A stretch of DNA of 64,000 bases. It comes from Sulfuritalea sp. (GTDB lineage: Bacteria > Pseudomonadota > Gammaproteobacteria > Burkholderiales > Rhodocyclaceae). The stretch spans positions 22,985 through 86,984 of the forward strand of contig JAOTRV010000017.1 of the NCBI GenBank assembly GCA_030247575.1. Direction: 5' to 3'. The stretch's first letter is position 1. Each line of letters begins with the position of its first letter. Shown in pieces: positions 44,923 to 54,408 of this stretch. The notes under the pieces were generated by a model. The model worked only from the letters and a program-made list of their open reading frames with translations. It was not told the DNA's origin and did no database searches. The position numbers were made by a program, and so were the translations under genes.

Positions 44923-46935
44923 ATGACCATCAGCCTCCTGTTCGGGGTCCACGCCCACCAGCCCGTCGGCAATTTCCCTGCCGTCATCGATGACGCCCAT
45001 GTCCGCAGCTACGGCATGTTCCTGCGCGTGATGGAGCGCTATCCGGAATTCCGCTTCAGCGTGCACTTTTCCGGCTGGCTGCTCGACGTCCTGTTCGAGC
45101 GCTTCCCCGAGGACATGGCGCGACTCGCGGCGATGACCCGCCGGGGTCAGATCGAGTGGTTCGGCTCCGGCGACTGCGAGCCGGTGCTCGCCGCAATTCC
45201 GCATCGCGACCGGGTGACGCAGATCGCCACGCTGTCGGACAAGATCGAGCAGCGTTTCGGCGTGCGCCCCGCGGGAGCCTGGCTGACCGAAAGGGTCTGG
45301 GAATCCTCGGTGGTGCCGGCGCTGGTGGAAACCGGCATCCGTTATGTCGCGGTCGATGACTACCACTTTCTGTGCGCCGGCGAAGACGGCGAACAACTCG
45401 ACAGCTTCTACACCACCGAAGAGGATGGCCGCAACCTCGACCTGTTTCCGATTTCCGAAGCGGCGCGCTACCGCCTGCCGTTTTCGCCGGCGGCCGAGGC
45501 CGTGGCCTGGCTGGAGGACCTGGCGCGACAGGGCCATCGCGCCTCGATCTATTTCGACGACATCGAAAAGTTCGGTATCTGGCCGGAGACCTACGAATGG
45601 GTGTTCGAGAAAGGCTGGCTGACGCAGTTCGTCGAAGGCGTGCTGGCCTCGCCCCTGATCCGCACCGAAACCTTTGCCGACTATCACGCCCGCGAGAAAA
45701 CACGGGGCATCGTGTACCTGCCGACCACCTCCTACATCGAGATGAACGAATGGACGCTGCCGGCGCCGCGCGCCGCCGCCTATCACGCGCTGATCGAAGC
45801 CGAGAAGGCCGCCGGCCGCTTCGAGAAGCACAAGCCCTTCCTGCGCGGCGGCATCTGGCGCAACTTCATGTCGCGCTACCCGGAAGCCAACTGGATGCAC
45901 AAGCGCATGCTCGGCGCCTCGCAACGGCTGGCGGCGCTGCCCGCGGCAGAGCGCAGTCCCGCCATGCAGGAACACCTGCACCGGGCGCAGGCCAACGACG
46001 CCTACTGGCACGGGCTGTTCGGCGGGCTCTACCTGCCCCACCTGCGCCGCGCCGTCTGGAACAACCTGCTGGCGCTCGAAGCGGCGCTTTCCGCCGTGTC
46101 GCCAGCGCCGACTCTTGAGCGGCTCGACCTCGACCAGGACGGCCGCCCCGAACTGGCCTTGCGCAACGGCAGGCTGCAGGCCTTCGTCCGTGACGACGGC
46201 CATGCGGCGCTCGTCGAATTTTCCAGCCTGACGCTGGCGCACAACTTCGGCGACACGCTGCGCGGCTACGCCGAGGCCTACCACGCCAAGATCGACCAGG
46301 CACAGGCCGCGCACACCGCGCAGGAAGCCGGCGCAGGCATCGCGTCGGCCCATGATCGCGTCGCCTTCCTCCACGCCATCGCGCCCGGGGATGCGGCGCC
46401 CGATACGCGTCCGCGGGGGATATTCCAGGAACGCGCGGGCAGTCCCGGCGACGGGCTGGCGGCCCTCGACAGCTACCGCGCCGGCGAAGGGGCGGGCGCC
46501 TGGGTCGCGTCCGGCGACGGCTGGCGCGTGACCAAGACCTACCGCCTCGACGCCGATTCGCTGACCGTCGGCTTCCGCGCCGAGGGCAGCCGGCTGCCGG
46601 CCCTGATCGAAACGGAATTGAACCTCGCCCTGCCCAGCTGCGACGGCTACGGCGGGCGCTACGTGCTTGCCGGCGGCAGCATTCCCGGCGGCTTCGGCCA
46701 TGCGCTGGAACTCGACGGCCTGCAGCGCATCACGCTCGAGGACAGCGAACTGGGCGGCGCCCTGCACATCGAAGCCGGACAGGCGGCGCAGTTCAAGGCG
46801 CGGCCGCATCGCACCGTTTCCCAGTCCGAGGCCGGCTTCGAGAAAATCATGCAGGCCGTCTGCATCACGCTCGCCTGGTCGCCGGCCGCCGGCCCTGATC
46901 AGCACATCACGCTCCGGGTGACTCCTGCGTCGTAG
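44923..46935 (+). CDS. GH57 4-alpha-glucanotransferase-like enzyme with DUF1925/1926 regions
   Basis: A 670-residue GH57 protein resembling archaeal 4-alpha-glucanotransferase. Region 1 FGVHAHQPVGNF, region 2 WFGSGDCEPVLAAIP, nucleophile Glu in AWLTERVWESS, and acid Asp in IYFDDIEKFGIWPETYEW are all present. After residue about 300 come the beta-rich C-terminal regions typical of the family (WNNLLALEAAL...FSSLTLAHNFGDTL...). Start ATG 44923; upstream in-frame sequence is the palindromic spacer. It probably trims or rearranges maltodextrins from glycogen. Confidence 0.92.
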   Translation: MTISLLFGVHAHQPVGNFPAVIDDAHVRSYGMFLRVMERYPEFRFSVHFSGWLLDVLFERFPEDMARLAAMTRRGQIEWFGSGDCEPVLAAIPHRDRVTQIATLSDKIEQRFGVRPAGAWLTERVWESSVVPALVETGIRYVAVDDYHFLCAGEDGEQLDSFYTTEEDGRNLDLFPISEAARYRLPFSPAAEAVAWLEDLARQGHRASIYFDDIEKFGIWPETYEWVFEKGWLTQFVEGVLASPLIRTETFADYHAREKTRGIVYLPTTSYIEMNEWTLPAPRAAAYHALIEAEKAAGRFEKHKPFLRGGIWRNFMSRYPEANWMHKRMLGASQRLAALPAAERSPAMQEHLHRAQANDAYWHGLFGGLYLPHLRRAVWNNLLALEAALSAVSPAPTLERLDLDQDGRPELALRNGRLQAFVRDDGHAALVEFSSLTLAHNFGDTLRGYAEAYHAKIDQAQAAHTAQEAGAGIASAHDRVAFLHAIAPGDAAPDTRPRGIFQERAGSPGDGLAALDSYRAGEGAGAWVASGDGWRVTKTYRLDADSLTVGFRAEGSRLPALIETELNLALPSCDGYGGRYVLAGGSIPGGFGHALELDGLQRITLEDSELGGALHIEAGQAAQFKARPHRTVSQSEAGFEKIMQAVCITLAWSPAAGPDQHITLRVTPAS

Positions 46936-46986
46936 AATTGCTGCGCACGGCCGTCCTTCACTCTTACCTTTCCGCGCCAAACCATC

Positions 46987-49539
46987 ATGCCCGGCACCCG
47001 TTACCAACTTGAAGTCAACCCGCAGATTCCGCAAAAGCTGGCGCGTCTCGATGAGATCGCCAACAACCTCTGGTACAGCTGGGACCGGCCGACCCGTTCC
47101 CTGTTCGCGCGCCTGAGCACCGGCTTGTGGCGCGCGGTGCACTACAGCCCGAAGGCCTTCCTCAAGCGCGTCGACCAGAAGAAACTCGACGAGGCCGCCG
47201 AGGACCCGGTGTTTCTCGGCACGATGAACCGCGTGCTGTCGGCCTACGATTCCTATCTCGCCGAACCCAGGCTGGAGCTGCCGGGCAAGCCGCCGCTGCA
47301 GGCTACCGACCTGGTCGCCTATTTCTGCGCCGAGTTCGGCTTTCATGAAAGCCTGCCGATCTACTCGGGCGGCCTCGGCATCCTCGCCGGCGACCATTGC
47401 AAGGGCGCCTCCGACCTGCACCTGCCCTTCGTTGCCGTCGGCCTGCTCTACCGCCAGGGCTATTTCCGCCAGACCATCGACCGCGACGGCAACCAGACCG
47501 CGCACTACGGCGACAACGATTTCGACGACATGCCGATCGAGCCGGTGCGCGGCGAAGACGGCCGCGACCTGCACGTCGGCGTGGATTTTCCCGGCCGCAC
47601 CGTGTGGGCCAGGATCTGGCGGGCGCGCGTCGGCACCAACAACCTCTACCTGATCGACACCGATCTCGACGAAAACAGCGAGGCCGACCGCGGCATCCTG
47701 CACCAGCTCTACGGCGGCGACCGGCGCACGCGCATCGAGCAGGAGATCCTGCTCGGCGTCGGCGGCGTGCGCGCCCTCAAGGCGCTCGGCCTGAACCCCA
47801 CCGTCTGGCACATCAACGAAGGACATGCGGCATTTCTGGTGCTGGAACGCATCCGCCTCCTGGTCGGGCAGAACATGCCTTTCGCCGCCGCGCTCGAAGC
47901 GGCGGCCGCCAACACGGTATTCACCACGCATACGGCGGTGCCCGCCGGTCACGACCACTTCGCCGACGACATGGTGATGCACTACTTCGGCGACTTCTGC
48001 AACGCCGTCGGCCTCGATCGCGACGGCCTGCTCGGCATCGGCCGCGCCGGCGGCGCCGGCGAGTTCAACATGACGGCCCTGGCCGTGCGCGGTTCGCGCT
48101 TTCACAACGGCGTTTCGCGCATTCATGGCGACGTGTCCTCGCGCATCTGCGCCGACATGTGGCCGCAAGTCACCGCGCTGGAAAACCCGATGGACTACGT
48201 CACCAATTCGGTGCACGTACCGACCTTTCTCGCCACCGACTGGCACGAGACTTTCGACCGCCATCTCGGTCTCGGCTGGCAGCATCGGCTCACCGATCAG
48301 AACTGCTGGAACGGCGTGCAGCGCATCCCGGACCAGATCTTCTGGAGCATCCGCCAGTCGCTCAAGGCCCAGTTGCTGCATCTGGTGCACAGCCGGGTGC
48401 GCGCGCAGCACATGCGCAACCAGGGTTCCGAGGCGCACCTGGACCGCGTCCTGCGCCACGCCGACCCGACCAATCCCACCGTGCTGACCATCGGCTTCGC
48501 CCGGCGCTTCGCCACCTACAAGCGCGCCGCGCTGCTGTTCAACGATCTCGACTGGCTGCGCGAAATCATGAACGATGCCCAGCGTCCGGTCGTGTTCATC
48601 TTCGCCGGCAAGGCGCACCCGGCCGACGAGCCGGGACGGCAGCTGATCCGGCAGATCGCCGAGCTCTCGCGCCAGCGCGAATTCGAAGGCCGCATCCTGC
48701 TGGTCGAAGGCTACGACCTGCACCTGGCCCGGCGCATGGTGGCCGGGGTCGACGTCTGGCTCAACAACCCGATCTATCCGCTGGAAGCCTCCGGCACCTC
48801 CGGCATCAAGGCGGCGATCAACGGCGCCATCAACCTGTCGGTGCTCGACGGCTGGTGGGGCGAGGGCTACAACGGCAGTAACGGCTGGGCCATCAAGCCC
48901 GCGGCCGACGGCCTCGACCCCGCCCAGCGCGACGCCGACGAGGCGCGCACCCTGTACGAGCTGCTCCAGGACAGCGTCATCCCGATGTACTACCGCAACA
49001 CCTCGCTCGGCTACTCGCCGGAATGGGTGGCGATGGCCAAGCAGTCGATCGCCTCGATCATGCCCCGCTTCAACATGCAGCGCATGGTGACCGACTACGC
49101 GGAGAAGTTCTATTCGCGGGCCGCGGAACAATGGCGCCGCTACTCCGCCGACGATTTTTCGGGCGCGCGCCGGCTCGCCGAATGGAAGGCGCGGATACGC
49201 GCCGCCTGGCCCCGCATTGGCCTGCGCCGCATCAACCAGCCCGTGCCGCGCATCCGCTACGGCGAGACCCTGCACTTCGCCATCGGCGTCCAGCTCGACG
49301 GCCTGACGCCGAACGACCTGACGGTGGAGCTGGTATTCACCCGCCCCGGCGAGCCGGCAACCGCCAAGACCCAGCGCTACGAGCTGCTCTACGAATGCCC
49401 GCTGGGCGGCGGCGAGCACCGCTTCTCGCGCGAACTGACGCCCGAGCAATGCGGCAAGATGGAGTATCGCGTCAGGGTGTTCCCGACCCACGAATTGCTG
49501 ACCCATCCGTTCGAGATGGGCATGACGATCTGGCTGTGA
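46987..49539 (+). CDS. glgP: Alpha-glucan phosphorylase (GT35)
   Basis: An 850-residue phosphorylase of the shorter 'alpha-glucan' branch, releasing glucose-1-phosphate from glycogen or maltodextrin. It has YSGGLGILAGDHCKGASDLHLP, HINEGHAAFLVLERIR, FTTHTAVPAGHD and the PLP lysine in EASGTSGIKAAINGAINLSVLDGWWGEGYNG. The N-terminus (NLWYSWDRPTRSLFARL) is also typical of this branch. It follows the GH57 transferase gene by 51 bp. Confidence 0.95.
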   Translation: MPGTRYQLEVNPQIPQKLARLDEIANNLWYSWDRPTRSLFARLSTGLWRAVHYSPKAFLKRVDQKKLDEAAEDPVFLGTMNRVLSAYDSYLAEPRLELPGKPPLQATDLVAYFCAEFGFHESLPIYSGGLGILAGDHCKGASDLHLPFVAVGLLYRQGYFRQTIDRDGNQTAHYGDNDFDDMPIEPVRGEDGRDLHVGVDFPGRTVWARIWRARVGTNNLYLIDTDLDENSEADRGILHQLYGGDRRTRIEQEILLGVGGVRALKALGLNPTVWHINEGHAAFLVLERIRLLVGQNMPFAAALEAAAANTVFTTHTAVPAGHDHFADDMVMHYFGDFCNAVGLDRDGLLGIGRAGGAGEFNMTALAVRGSRFHNGVSRIHGDVSSRICADMWPQVTALENPMDYVTNSVHVPTFLATDWHETFDRHLGLGWQHRLTDQNCWNGVQRIPDQIFWSIRQSLKAQLLHLVHSRVRAQHMRNQGSEAHLDRVLRHADPTNPTVLTIGFARRFATYKRAALLFNDLDWLREIMNDAQRPVVFIFAGKAHPADEPGRQLIRQIAELSRQREFEGRILLVEGYDLHLARRMVAGVDVWLNNPIYPLEASGTSGIKAAINGAINLSVLDGWWGEGYNGSNGWAIKPAADGLDPAQRDADEARTLYELLQDSVIPMYYRNTSLGYSPEWVAMAKQSIASIMPRFNMQRMVTDYAEKFYSRAAEQWRRYSADDFSGARRLAEWKARIRAAWPRIGLRRINQPVPRIRYGETLHFAIGVQLDGLTPNDLTVELVFTRPGEPATAKTQRYELLYECPLGGGEHRFSRELTPEQCGKMEYRVRVFPTHELLTHPFEMGMTIWL

Positions 49540-49549
49540 GCGGCGCCCG

Positions 49550-51181
49550 ATGACTCCCGCCGTCGCCAGCGCCTTCGCCGCGCTGAAGCACGCCGCCGCC
49601 GCCGAGCGCGACACGCATCTGCGCGACATGTTCGCCGCCGATGCGCAGCGTTTTCCGCGCCTGTCCGCGGCGTGGAACGACTGGCTGCTGGATTATTCCA
49701 AGCAGCGCATCGGCGCCCATGCCATGGAACGGCTGTGCGGCCTCTGGCAGGCCGCCGATGTGCCGGGCTGGATTGCGCGCATGCGCGAGGGCTCCGCGAT
49801 CAACCACAGCGAGGGACGCGCCGCGCTGCACATCGCCCTGCGCCATCCGCCGGGCAAGGGCCCGATCCTCTGCGCCGGCCACGACGTCATGCCGGCGGTG
49901 CATGGCGAGCTGGCCAAGATGCAGGACTTCGCCGCGCAAATCCACGGCCGCCACTGGCGCGGCGCCACCGGCGAACCGATCACCGACGTCGTCAACATCG
50001 GCATCGGCGGTTCGGACCTCGGCCCGCGCATGGCCACCCAGGCGCTGGCCGCCTTCCGCCACCCGGAGCTCAAGGTCCATTACGTCGCCAACCTGGATGG
50101 CGCCGATCTCGCCACGGTGCTCGCCGGACTGCAGCCGCGCACCACCCTGTTCATCATCGCCAGCAAGACCTTCACCACGCAGGAGACGATGCAGAACGCC
50201 GCATCGGCGCGCCACTGGCTGGTGCAGGCGCTGGGCGAGGCGGCCGTCTCGCGGCACTTCGTCGCCGTGTCGACCAACCTGGCCGAGGTGGCGCGCTTCG
50301 GCATCGATCCGGAAAACGCCTTCAGTTTCTGGGACTGGGTGGGCGGACGCTACTCGGTATGGTCGGCGATCGGCCTGCCGCTGGTACTGGCGGTCGGCTT
50401 CGACCACTTCCGCCGGTTCCTGGCCGGCGCCCATGCCATGGACGAGCACTTTTTTTCCGCGCCGGCCGCCGAAAACCTGCCCGGCCTGCTCGCGCTGCTC
50501 GAAATCTGGAACACCAATTTCCTCGGCGCGGACAACCGCGCCCTGCTGCCCTACAGCCAGTCGCTGGCGCTGCTGCCGCGCTACCTGCAGCAACTCGAAA
50601 TGGAATCCAACGGCAAGCAGGTGGACCGGCAGGGCCTGCCGCTCGACTGCACCACGGCGCCGGTGCTCTGGGGCGAAGCCGGCACCAACGGCCAGCATGC
50701 GTTCTACCAGCTGATTCACCAGGGCGGCCGCCTGGTGCCCTGCGAGTTCATCGCCTGCAAGCATGCCGACTTCGCCCTGCCCGGACACCACGAAAAGCTC
50801 CTGGCCAATTGCTTCGCCCAAGCTGAAGCGCTGATGCGCGGCCGCACGCTCGCCGAAACCGCCGCCGAACTGGTCGCCGCCGGCATGTCCGCCGACGAGG
50901 TCGCCCGGCTCGCCCCCTACCGCAGCTTCCCCGGCAACCAGCCTTCGACCACGCTGCTGCTGCCGCGCCTCGATCCGTTCAGCCTCGGCGCGCTGCTCGC
51001 GCTGTACGAGCACAAGGTCTTCGTGCAGAGCATCGTCTGGAACATCAACCCCTTCGACCAGTGGGGCGTCGAATACGGCAAGAAACTTGCCAGTCGCCTG
51101 CTGCCCATCATCGAAGGCAAGGCGCCGGCAGACCGTCTCGACAGTTCGACCGCGGGACTGATCGACGCCTGCAAGCGATGA
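49550..51181 (+). CDS. pgi: Glucose-6-phosphate isomerase
   Basis: A 543-residue phosphoglucose isomerase. Signatures include VVNIGIGGSDLGPRMATQAL, FIIASKTFTTQETMQNA, WDWVGGRYSVWSAIGLPL, WGEAGTNGQHAFYQLIHQGG and, near the C-terminus, QSIVWNINPFDQWGVEYGKKLA. It interconverts glucose-6-P and fructose-6-P, joining glycogen turnover and glycolysis. It overlaps glgA by 4 nt. Confidence 0.97.
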   Translation: MTPAVASAFAALKHAAAAERDTHLRDMFAADAQRFPRLSAAWNDWLLDYSKQRIGAHAMERLCGLWQAADVPGWIARMREGSAINHSEGRAALHIALRHPPGKGPILCAGHDVMPAVHGELAKMQDFAAQIHGRHWRGATGEPITDVVNIGIGGSDLGPRMATQALAAFRHPELKVHYVANLDGADLATVLAGLQPRTTLFIIASKTFTTQETMQNAASARHWLVQALGEAAVSRHFVAVSTNLAEVARFGIDPENAFSFWDWVGGRYSVWSAIGLPLVLAVGFDHFRRFLAGAHAMDEHFFSAPAAENLPGLLALLEIWNTNFLGADNRALLPYSQSLALLPRYLQQLEMESNGKQVDRQGLPLDCTTAPVLWGEAGTNGQHAFYQLIHQGGRLVPCEFIACKHADFALPGHHEKLLANCFAQAEALMRGRTLAETAAELVAAGMSADEVARLAPYRSFPGNQPSTTLLLPRLDPFSLGALLALYEHKVFVQSIVWNINPFDQWGVEYGKKLASRLLPIIEGKAPADRLDSSTAGLIDACKR

Positions 51182-52608
51182 AGATTCTTTTCGCCACCTC
51201 GGAAATCGCGCCCTGGGTCAAGACCGGCGGACTCGGCGAAGTCGCCGGCACGCTGCCCGCCGCGCTGCGCTTCCACGGCGTGGACGTGCGCGTGCTGGTG
51301 CCCGCCTACCCGGACCTGCTGCAGCACTTTCCGGACGCCAGGGAGATCGCGCAGCCCCACCGCCTCGGCGGCCTGCTGCCGACCCCGACCCTGCGCGAGG
51401 CCGTTTCGCCCGATGGCACGCCGCTCCTGCTGGTCGATTACCCGCCCTACTACCACCGGCCCGGCAATCCGTATCTCGGGCCCGAGGGCCGCGACTGGCT
51501 CGACAACCATCTGCGCTTCGGCCTGCTGTCCCGCGTCGCCGCCTGGCTCGGGTCGCAGGAAAACACGCTGGCCTGGCGGCCCGACATCGTCCATTGCAAC
51601 GACTGGCAGACCGGGCTGGCTCCGGTCTATCTGAGCTATCTGCCGGGCCGCAGCGCGAAGTCGCTATTCACCCTGCACAACCTGGCCTTCCAGGGCCTGT
51701 TCGACCACGCGTCGCTGTTCGAGCTCGGCCTGCCGGACGCGGCCTGGGGCATCGACGGCGTCGAGTTCTACGGCTACCTGTCGTTTCTCAAGGCCGGGCT
51801 GCAGCATGCCAACGCCATCACGACGGTGAGCCCGACCTACGCCCGGGAGATCCAGACCGACGCCGAAGGCATGGGCATGGGCGGCCTGCTGCGCCATCGC
51901 GGCGACCGGCTTTCGGGCATTCTCAACGGCATCGACACCAGGGTCTGGAACCCGGCGACCGACCGGTATCTCCACCAGACCTACAGCGTGCGTCGCCTCG
52001 AAGCCAAGGCGGCCAACAAGACCGCGCTTCAGGCGCAACTCGGCCTGGAGCCGCGCGGCGACGTTCCGCTGCTCGGCGTGGTCAGCCGCCTCACCGAGCA
52101 AAAGGGACTCGATCTGCTGCTCGAAGCGGCGCCGCAGGCGCTCAAGCTGCCGGCGCAAATCGTCGTGCTCGGCAGCGGTTCGCCCGAACTGCAGCATGCC
52201 TGGGGCGCGGTGGCGCACAAGCATCGCGGACAATGCGCGGTGACGATCGGCTTCGACGAGGCGCTGGCGCACCGGATCGAGGCGGCGGCCGACATTTTCG
52301 TCATGCCCTCGCGCTTCGAGCCCTGCGGCCTCAACCAGATGTACAGCCTGCGCTACGGCACGCCGCCGGTGGTGCGCGCCACGGGCGGCCTGGCGGATAC
52401 CGTGGTCGATGCCGCCGACGAAAAGCATGGCAACGGCTTCGTCTTCGGCCCCGCCACCGCCGAAGGCCTGCTGCAGGCGCTGCAGCGCGCCGCGGCAGCA
52501 TGGCACGACCCCGAGCGCTGGCGCAAACTGCAGAAGCGCGGCATGGCGCGCGATTCGAGCTGGGAAGCGGCGGCCAGCCGCTACGTCGAGCTTTACCAGG
52601 CCTTGTGA
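51178..52608 (+). CDS. glgA: Glycogen synthase (ADP-glucose)
   Basis: A 476-residue GT5 glycogen synthase. It begins [30 protein letters not shown] with the KTGGL ADP-glucose motif, and has [56 protein letters not shown] and the C-terminal [23 protein letters not shown]. The start overlaps the pgi stop (ATGA), so the two are coupled. Confidence 0.97.
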   Translation: MKILFATSEIAPWVKTGGLGEVAGTLPAALRFHGVDVRVLVPAYPDLLQHFPDAREIAQPHRLGGLLPTPTLREAVSPDGTPLLLVDYPPYYHRPGNPYLGPEGRDWLDNHLRFGLLSRVAAWLGSQENTLAWRPDIVHCNDWQTGLAPVYLSYLPGRSAKSLFTLHNLAFQGLFDHASLFELGLPDAAWGIDGVEFYGYLSFLKAGLQHANAITTVSPTYAREIQTDAEGMGMGGLLRHRGDRLSGILNGIDTRVWNPATDRYLHQTYSVRRLEAKAANKTALQAQLGLEPRGDVPLLGVVSRLTEQKGLDLLLEAAPQALKLPAQIVVLGSGSPELQHAWGAVAHKHRGQCAVTIGFDEALAHRIEAAADIFVMPSRFEPCGLNQMYSLRYGTPPVVRATGGLADTVVDAADEKHGNGFVFGPATAEGLLQALQRAAAAWHDPERWRKLQKRGMARDSSWEAAASRYVELYQAL

Positions 52609-52618
52609 TCGCGGCCCG

Positions 52619-53113
52619 ATGCCCAAACCCGTGCTCACGCTGATCGCCGCCGTCGCCCGCAATGGCGTGATCGGCATCGACGACCGCCTGCCCTGGCACC
52701 TGCCCGCGGACCTCAGGCACTTCAAGGCGCTGACCACGGGACACGCGGTGATCATGGGGCGCAAGACCTGGGAATCGCTGCCGGCGAAGTTCCGCCCGCT
52801 GCCCGGCCGGCGCAACATCGTGGTGACGCGCGATGCCGGCTACCGCGCCGAAGGCGCCGTGGTCGCGCTGTCGCTGCCTGCCGCGATCGACGCCGCCGGC
52901 GAAGGCGAAGCCTTCGTCATCGGCGGCGCGGAACTGTATGCGGCGGCGCTGCCGCTGGCGGATCGCCTGCAACTGACCGAGATCGACGCGGACTTCGAGG
53001 GCGACACCCGTTTCCCCGCCATCGACCCGCAGCGCTGGCGCGAAACCGCGCGCGAAACGCATCGCGGCGACGCGGATTTCGACTACGCCTTCGTCACCTA
53101 CCGGAAGAAGTGA
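52619..53113 (+). CDS. folA: Dihydrofolate reductase
   Basis: A 164-residue [51 protein letters not shown] shows the catalytic acidic region and the NADPH-binding GRKTWES, followed by [14 protein letters not shown]. It reduces DHF to THF and so complements ThyA, which lies 14 kb away. It starts 10 bp after glgA and is most simply the last gene of the glycogen transcript. Confidence 0.96.
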   Translation: MPKPVLTLIAAVARNGVIGIDDRLPWHLPADLRHFKALTTGHAVIMGRKTWESLPAKFRPLPGRRNIVVTRDAGYRAEGAVVALSLPAAIDAAGEGEAFVIGGAELYAAALPLADRLQLTEIDADFEGDTRFPAIDPQRWRETARETHRGDADFDYAFVTYRKK

Positions 53114-53149
53114 ATCGCGGCTTTCTGCCCCCCGGCCCGCAGCGCCGGG

Positions 53150-53170
53150 AGTAGACGCCGGCGCGACGGC
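53150..53170 (+). repeat. 21-bp GTAG-hairpin repeat, copy 4, intergenic
   Basis: Begins AGTAGACGCCGG and ends CGCGACGGC. It lies in the 61-bp gap between the convergent folA and peroxidase genes, right after a CCCGGC/GCCGGG hairpin (about 53131-53149). Confidence 0.75.
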
Positions 53171-53174
53171 GGCA

Positions 53175-54332
53175 TCACGGCGCGTAGCCGTCGCTCAAGG
53201 TCTGCAGGAAAGCGACGATGTCATCGACCTCCCGTTCGCTGAGGCCGAGCCGCCCCATTTCATCCGTATTCACGTTGCGGCGCACCTCCGCCCGCGGCCA
53301 GCAGCCGCGTTGCAGCGCCGCGGCCTCGGTCGCTTCGCCCCGGCAGACGGGACGCACGTCGCGGTCGTTGTAGAACGCCACCACGCCGCGCAGCGTCCTG
53401 AAATAGCCGTTGTGCATGTAGGGCGCGGTGCGGGCGATGTTGCGCAAGGTCGGCACCTTGAACTTGCCGTCCTCGCCGCGCTTCTTCACCACGCCGCCGA
53501 GGCCGCGGTCGACGAATTTCGCGCCCTGCGGGTTCCAGGCCTTGTCCTGGGCGTAAAACGGGTTGTCCGGATTTTTCGGCACGCCGAGGTTGTCGTAGGT
53601 GAAATCGGTAAACAGCGGCAGCCCGCCGTCCGCCCGCCGCTGGCTGGGATGGCAGGCGGCGCAGTTGCCCTTCTTCTCGTCGTTGAACAGCGCCAGCCCG
53701 CGCAATTCCTGCGGGCTCAGTTTTGCCCGGCCCTGCAGCCATGCGTCGTGTTTGGAGGTGAAGGGCTGCAGCTCGACCGTGCGCTCGAAGGCGGCGATCG
53801 CCGAGACGATGCGCTCATAGGCCGGCCCGACGGCGGCCAGCGCGTCCTTGCCATGAATCGCATCGAACTGTCCGGCATACGCCGCGCGGCGGACTTTCTC
53901 GACCACCGCGCGCGGGTCCGGGTTGGCCATTTCGACAGGATTCAGGAAGGGCGCCCTGGCCTGCTCATCCAGCGTCGCCGCGCGCCCGTCCCAGAACTGC
54001 CCGCCGACGTAATGGCCTTCCGCCTGGTCGAAATGAAAGGCAGGAGAGAAGGCCATGTACATCGCCGATGGCGCGTTGCGGTTGCCGAAGCGCCCGCGAT
54101 GCACGCCTTTCGAGGTCGGCCTGGCCGTGTCGGGATCGACGAAGGCAACGGCCGGATCGTGGCAGCTCGCGCAGGACTGGCCGGCCGGTTCGGACAATGC
54201 GGCATCGAAGAACAGCAGGCGCCCGAGCTGCGCCTGCCGCACGGCGACGCTGTCCTCAGCCGCGGCGAGCGTCGCCGCGGCCAAAAGGCCGCAGGCGGCC
54301 AGAACCGTCAATATCGGTGGGTTAGTTTTCAT
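53175..54332 (-). CDS. Di-haem cytochrome c peroxidase (CcpA/MauG family)
   Basis: A 385-residue exported protein: signal peptide ending near TLAAAEDS, first haem motif CASCH (SEPAGQSCASCHDPAVAF), second CAACH (KKGNCAACHPSQ), and blocks RNAPSAMYMAF, GGQFWDGRAATLDEQA, KVPTLRNIARTAPYMHNGYFRTL. Members reduce periplasmic H2O2 with electrons from small cytochromes, or modify proteins as MauG does. ATG 54332 chosen from signal-peptide position. Confidence 0.92.
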   Translation of the reverse strand: MKTNPPILTVLAACGLLAAATLAAAEDSVAVRQAQLGRLLFFDAALSEPAGQSCASCHDPAVAFVDPDTARPTSKGVHRGRFGNRNAPSAMYMAFSPAFHFDQAEGHYVGGQFWDGRAATLDEQARAPFLNPVEMANPDPRAVVEKVRRAAYAGQFDAIHGKDALAAVGPAYERIVSAIAAFERTVELQPFTSKHDAWLQGRAKLSPQELRGLALFNDEKKGNCAACHPSQRRADGGLPLFTDFTYDNLGVPKNPDNPFYAQDKAWNPQGAKFVDRGLGGVVKKRGEDGKFKVPTLRNIARTAPYMHNGYFRTLRGVVAFYNDRDVRPVCRGEATEAAALQRGCWPRAEVRRNVNTDEMGRLGLSEREVDDIVAFLQTLSDGYAP

Positions 54333-54408
54333 CGCGCTTGCACTCCGGACCGCTCGCCCCGAGCATACCAAGTTCCCGGGAAAGACCCAAGGCGACGGAG
54401 CTGCGCGC

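Noticed and set aside
44878-49629. A 1583-codon open frame on the minus strand
   Set aside because: It runs antisense to the GH57 transferase and glgP genes, whose motifs are complete. GC-rich third positions keep antisense frames open; its His/Gly/Arg-rich product has no motif.
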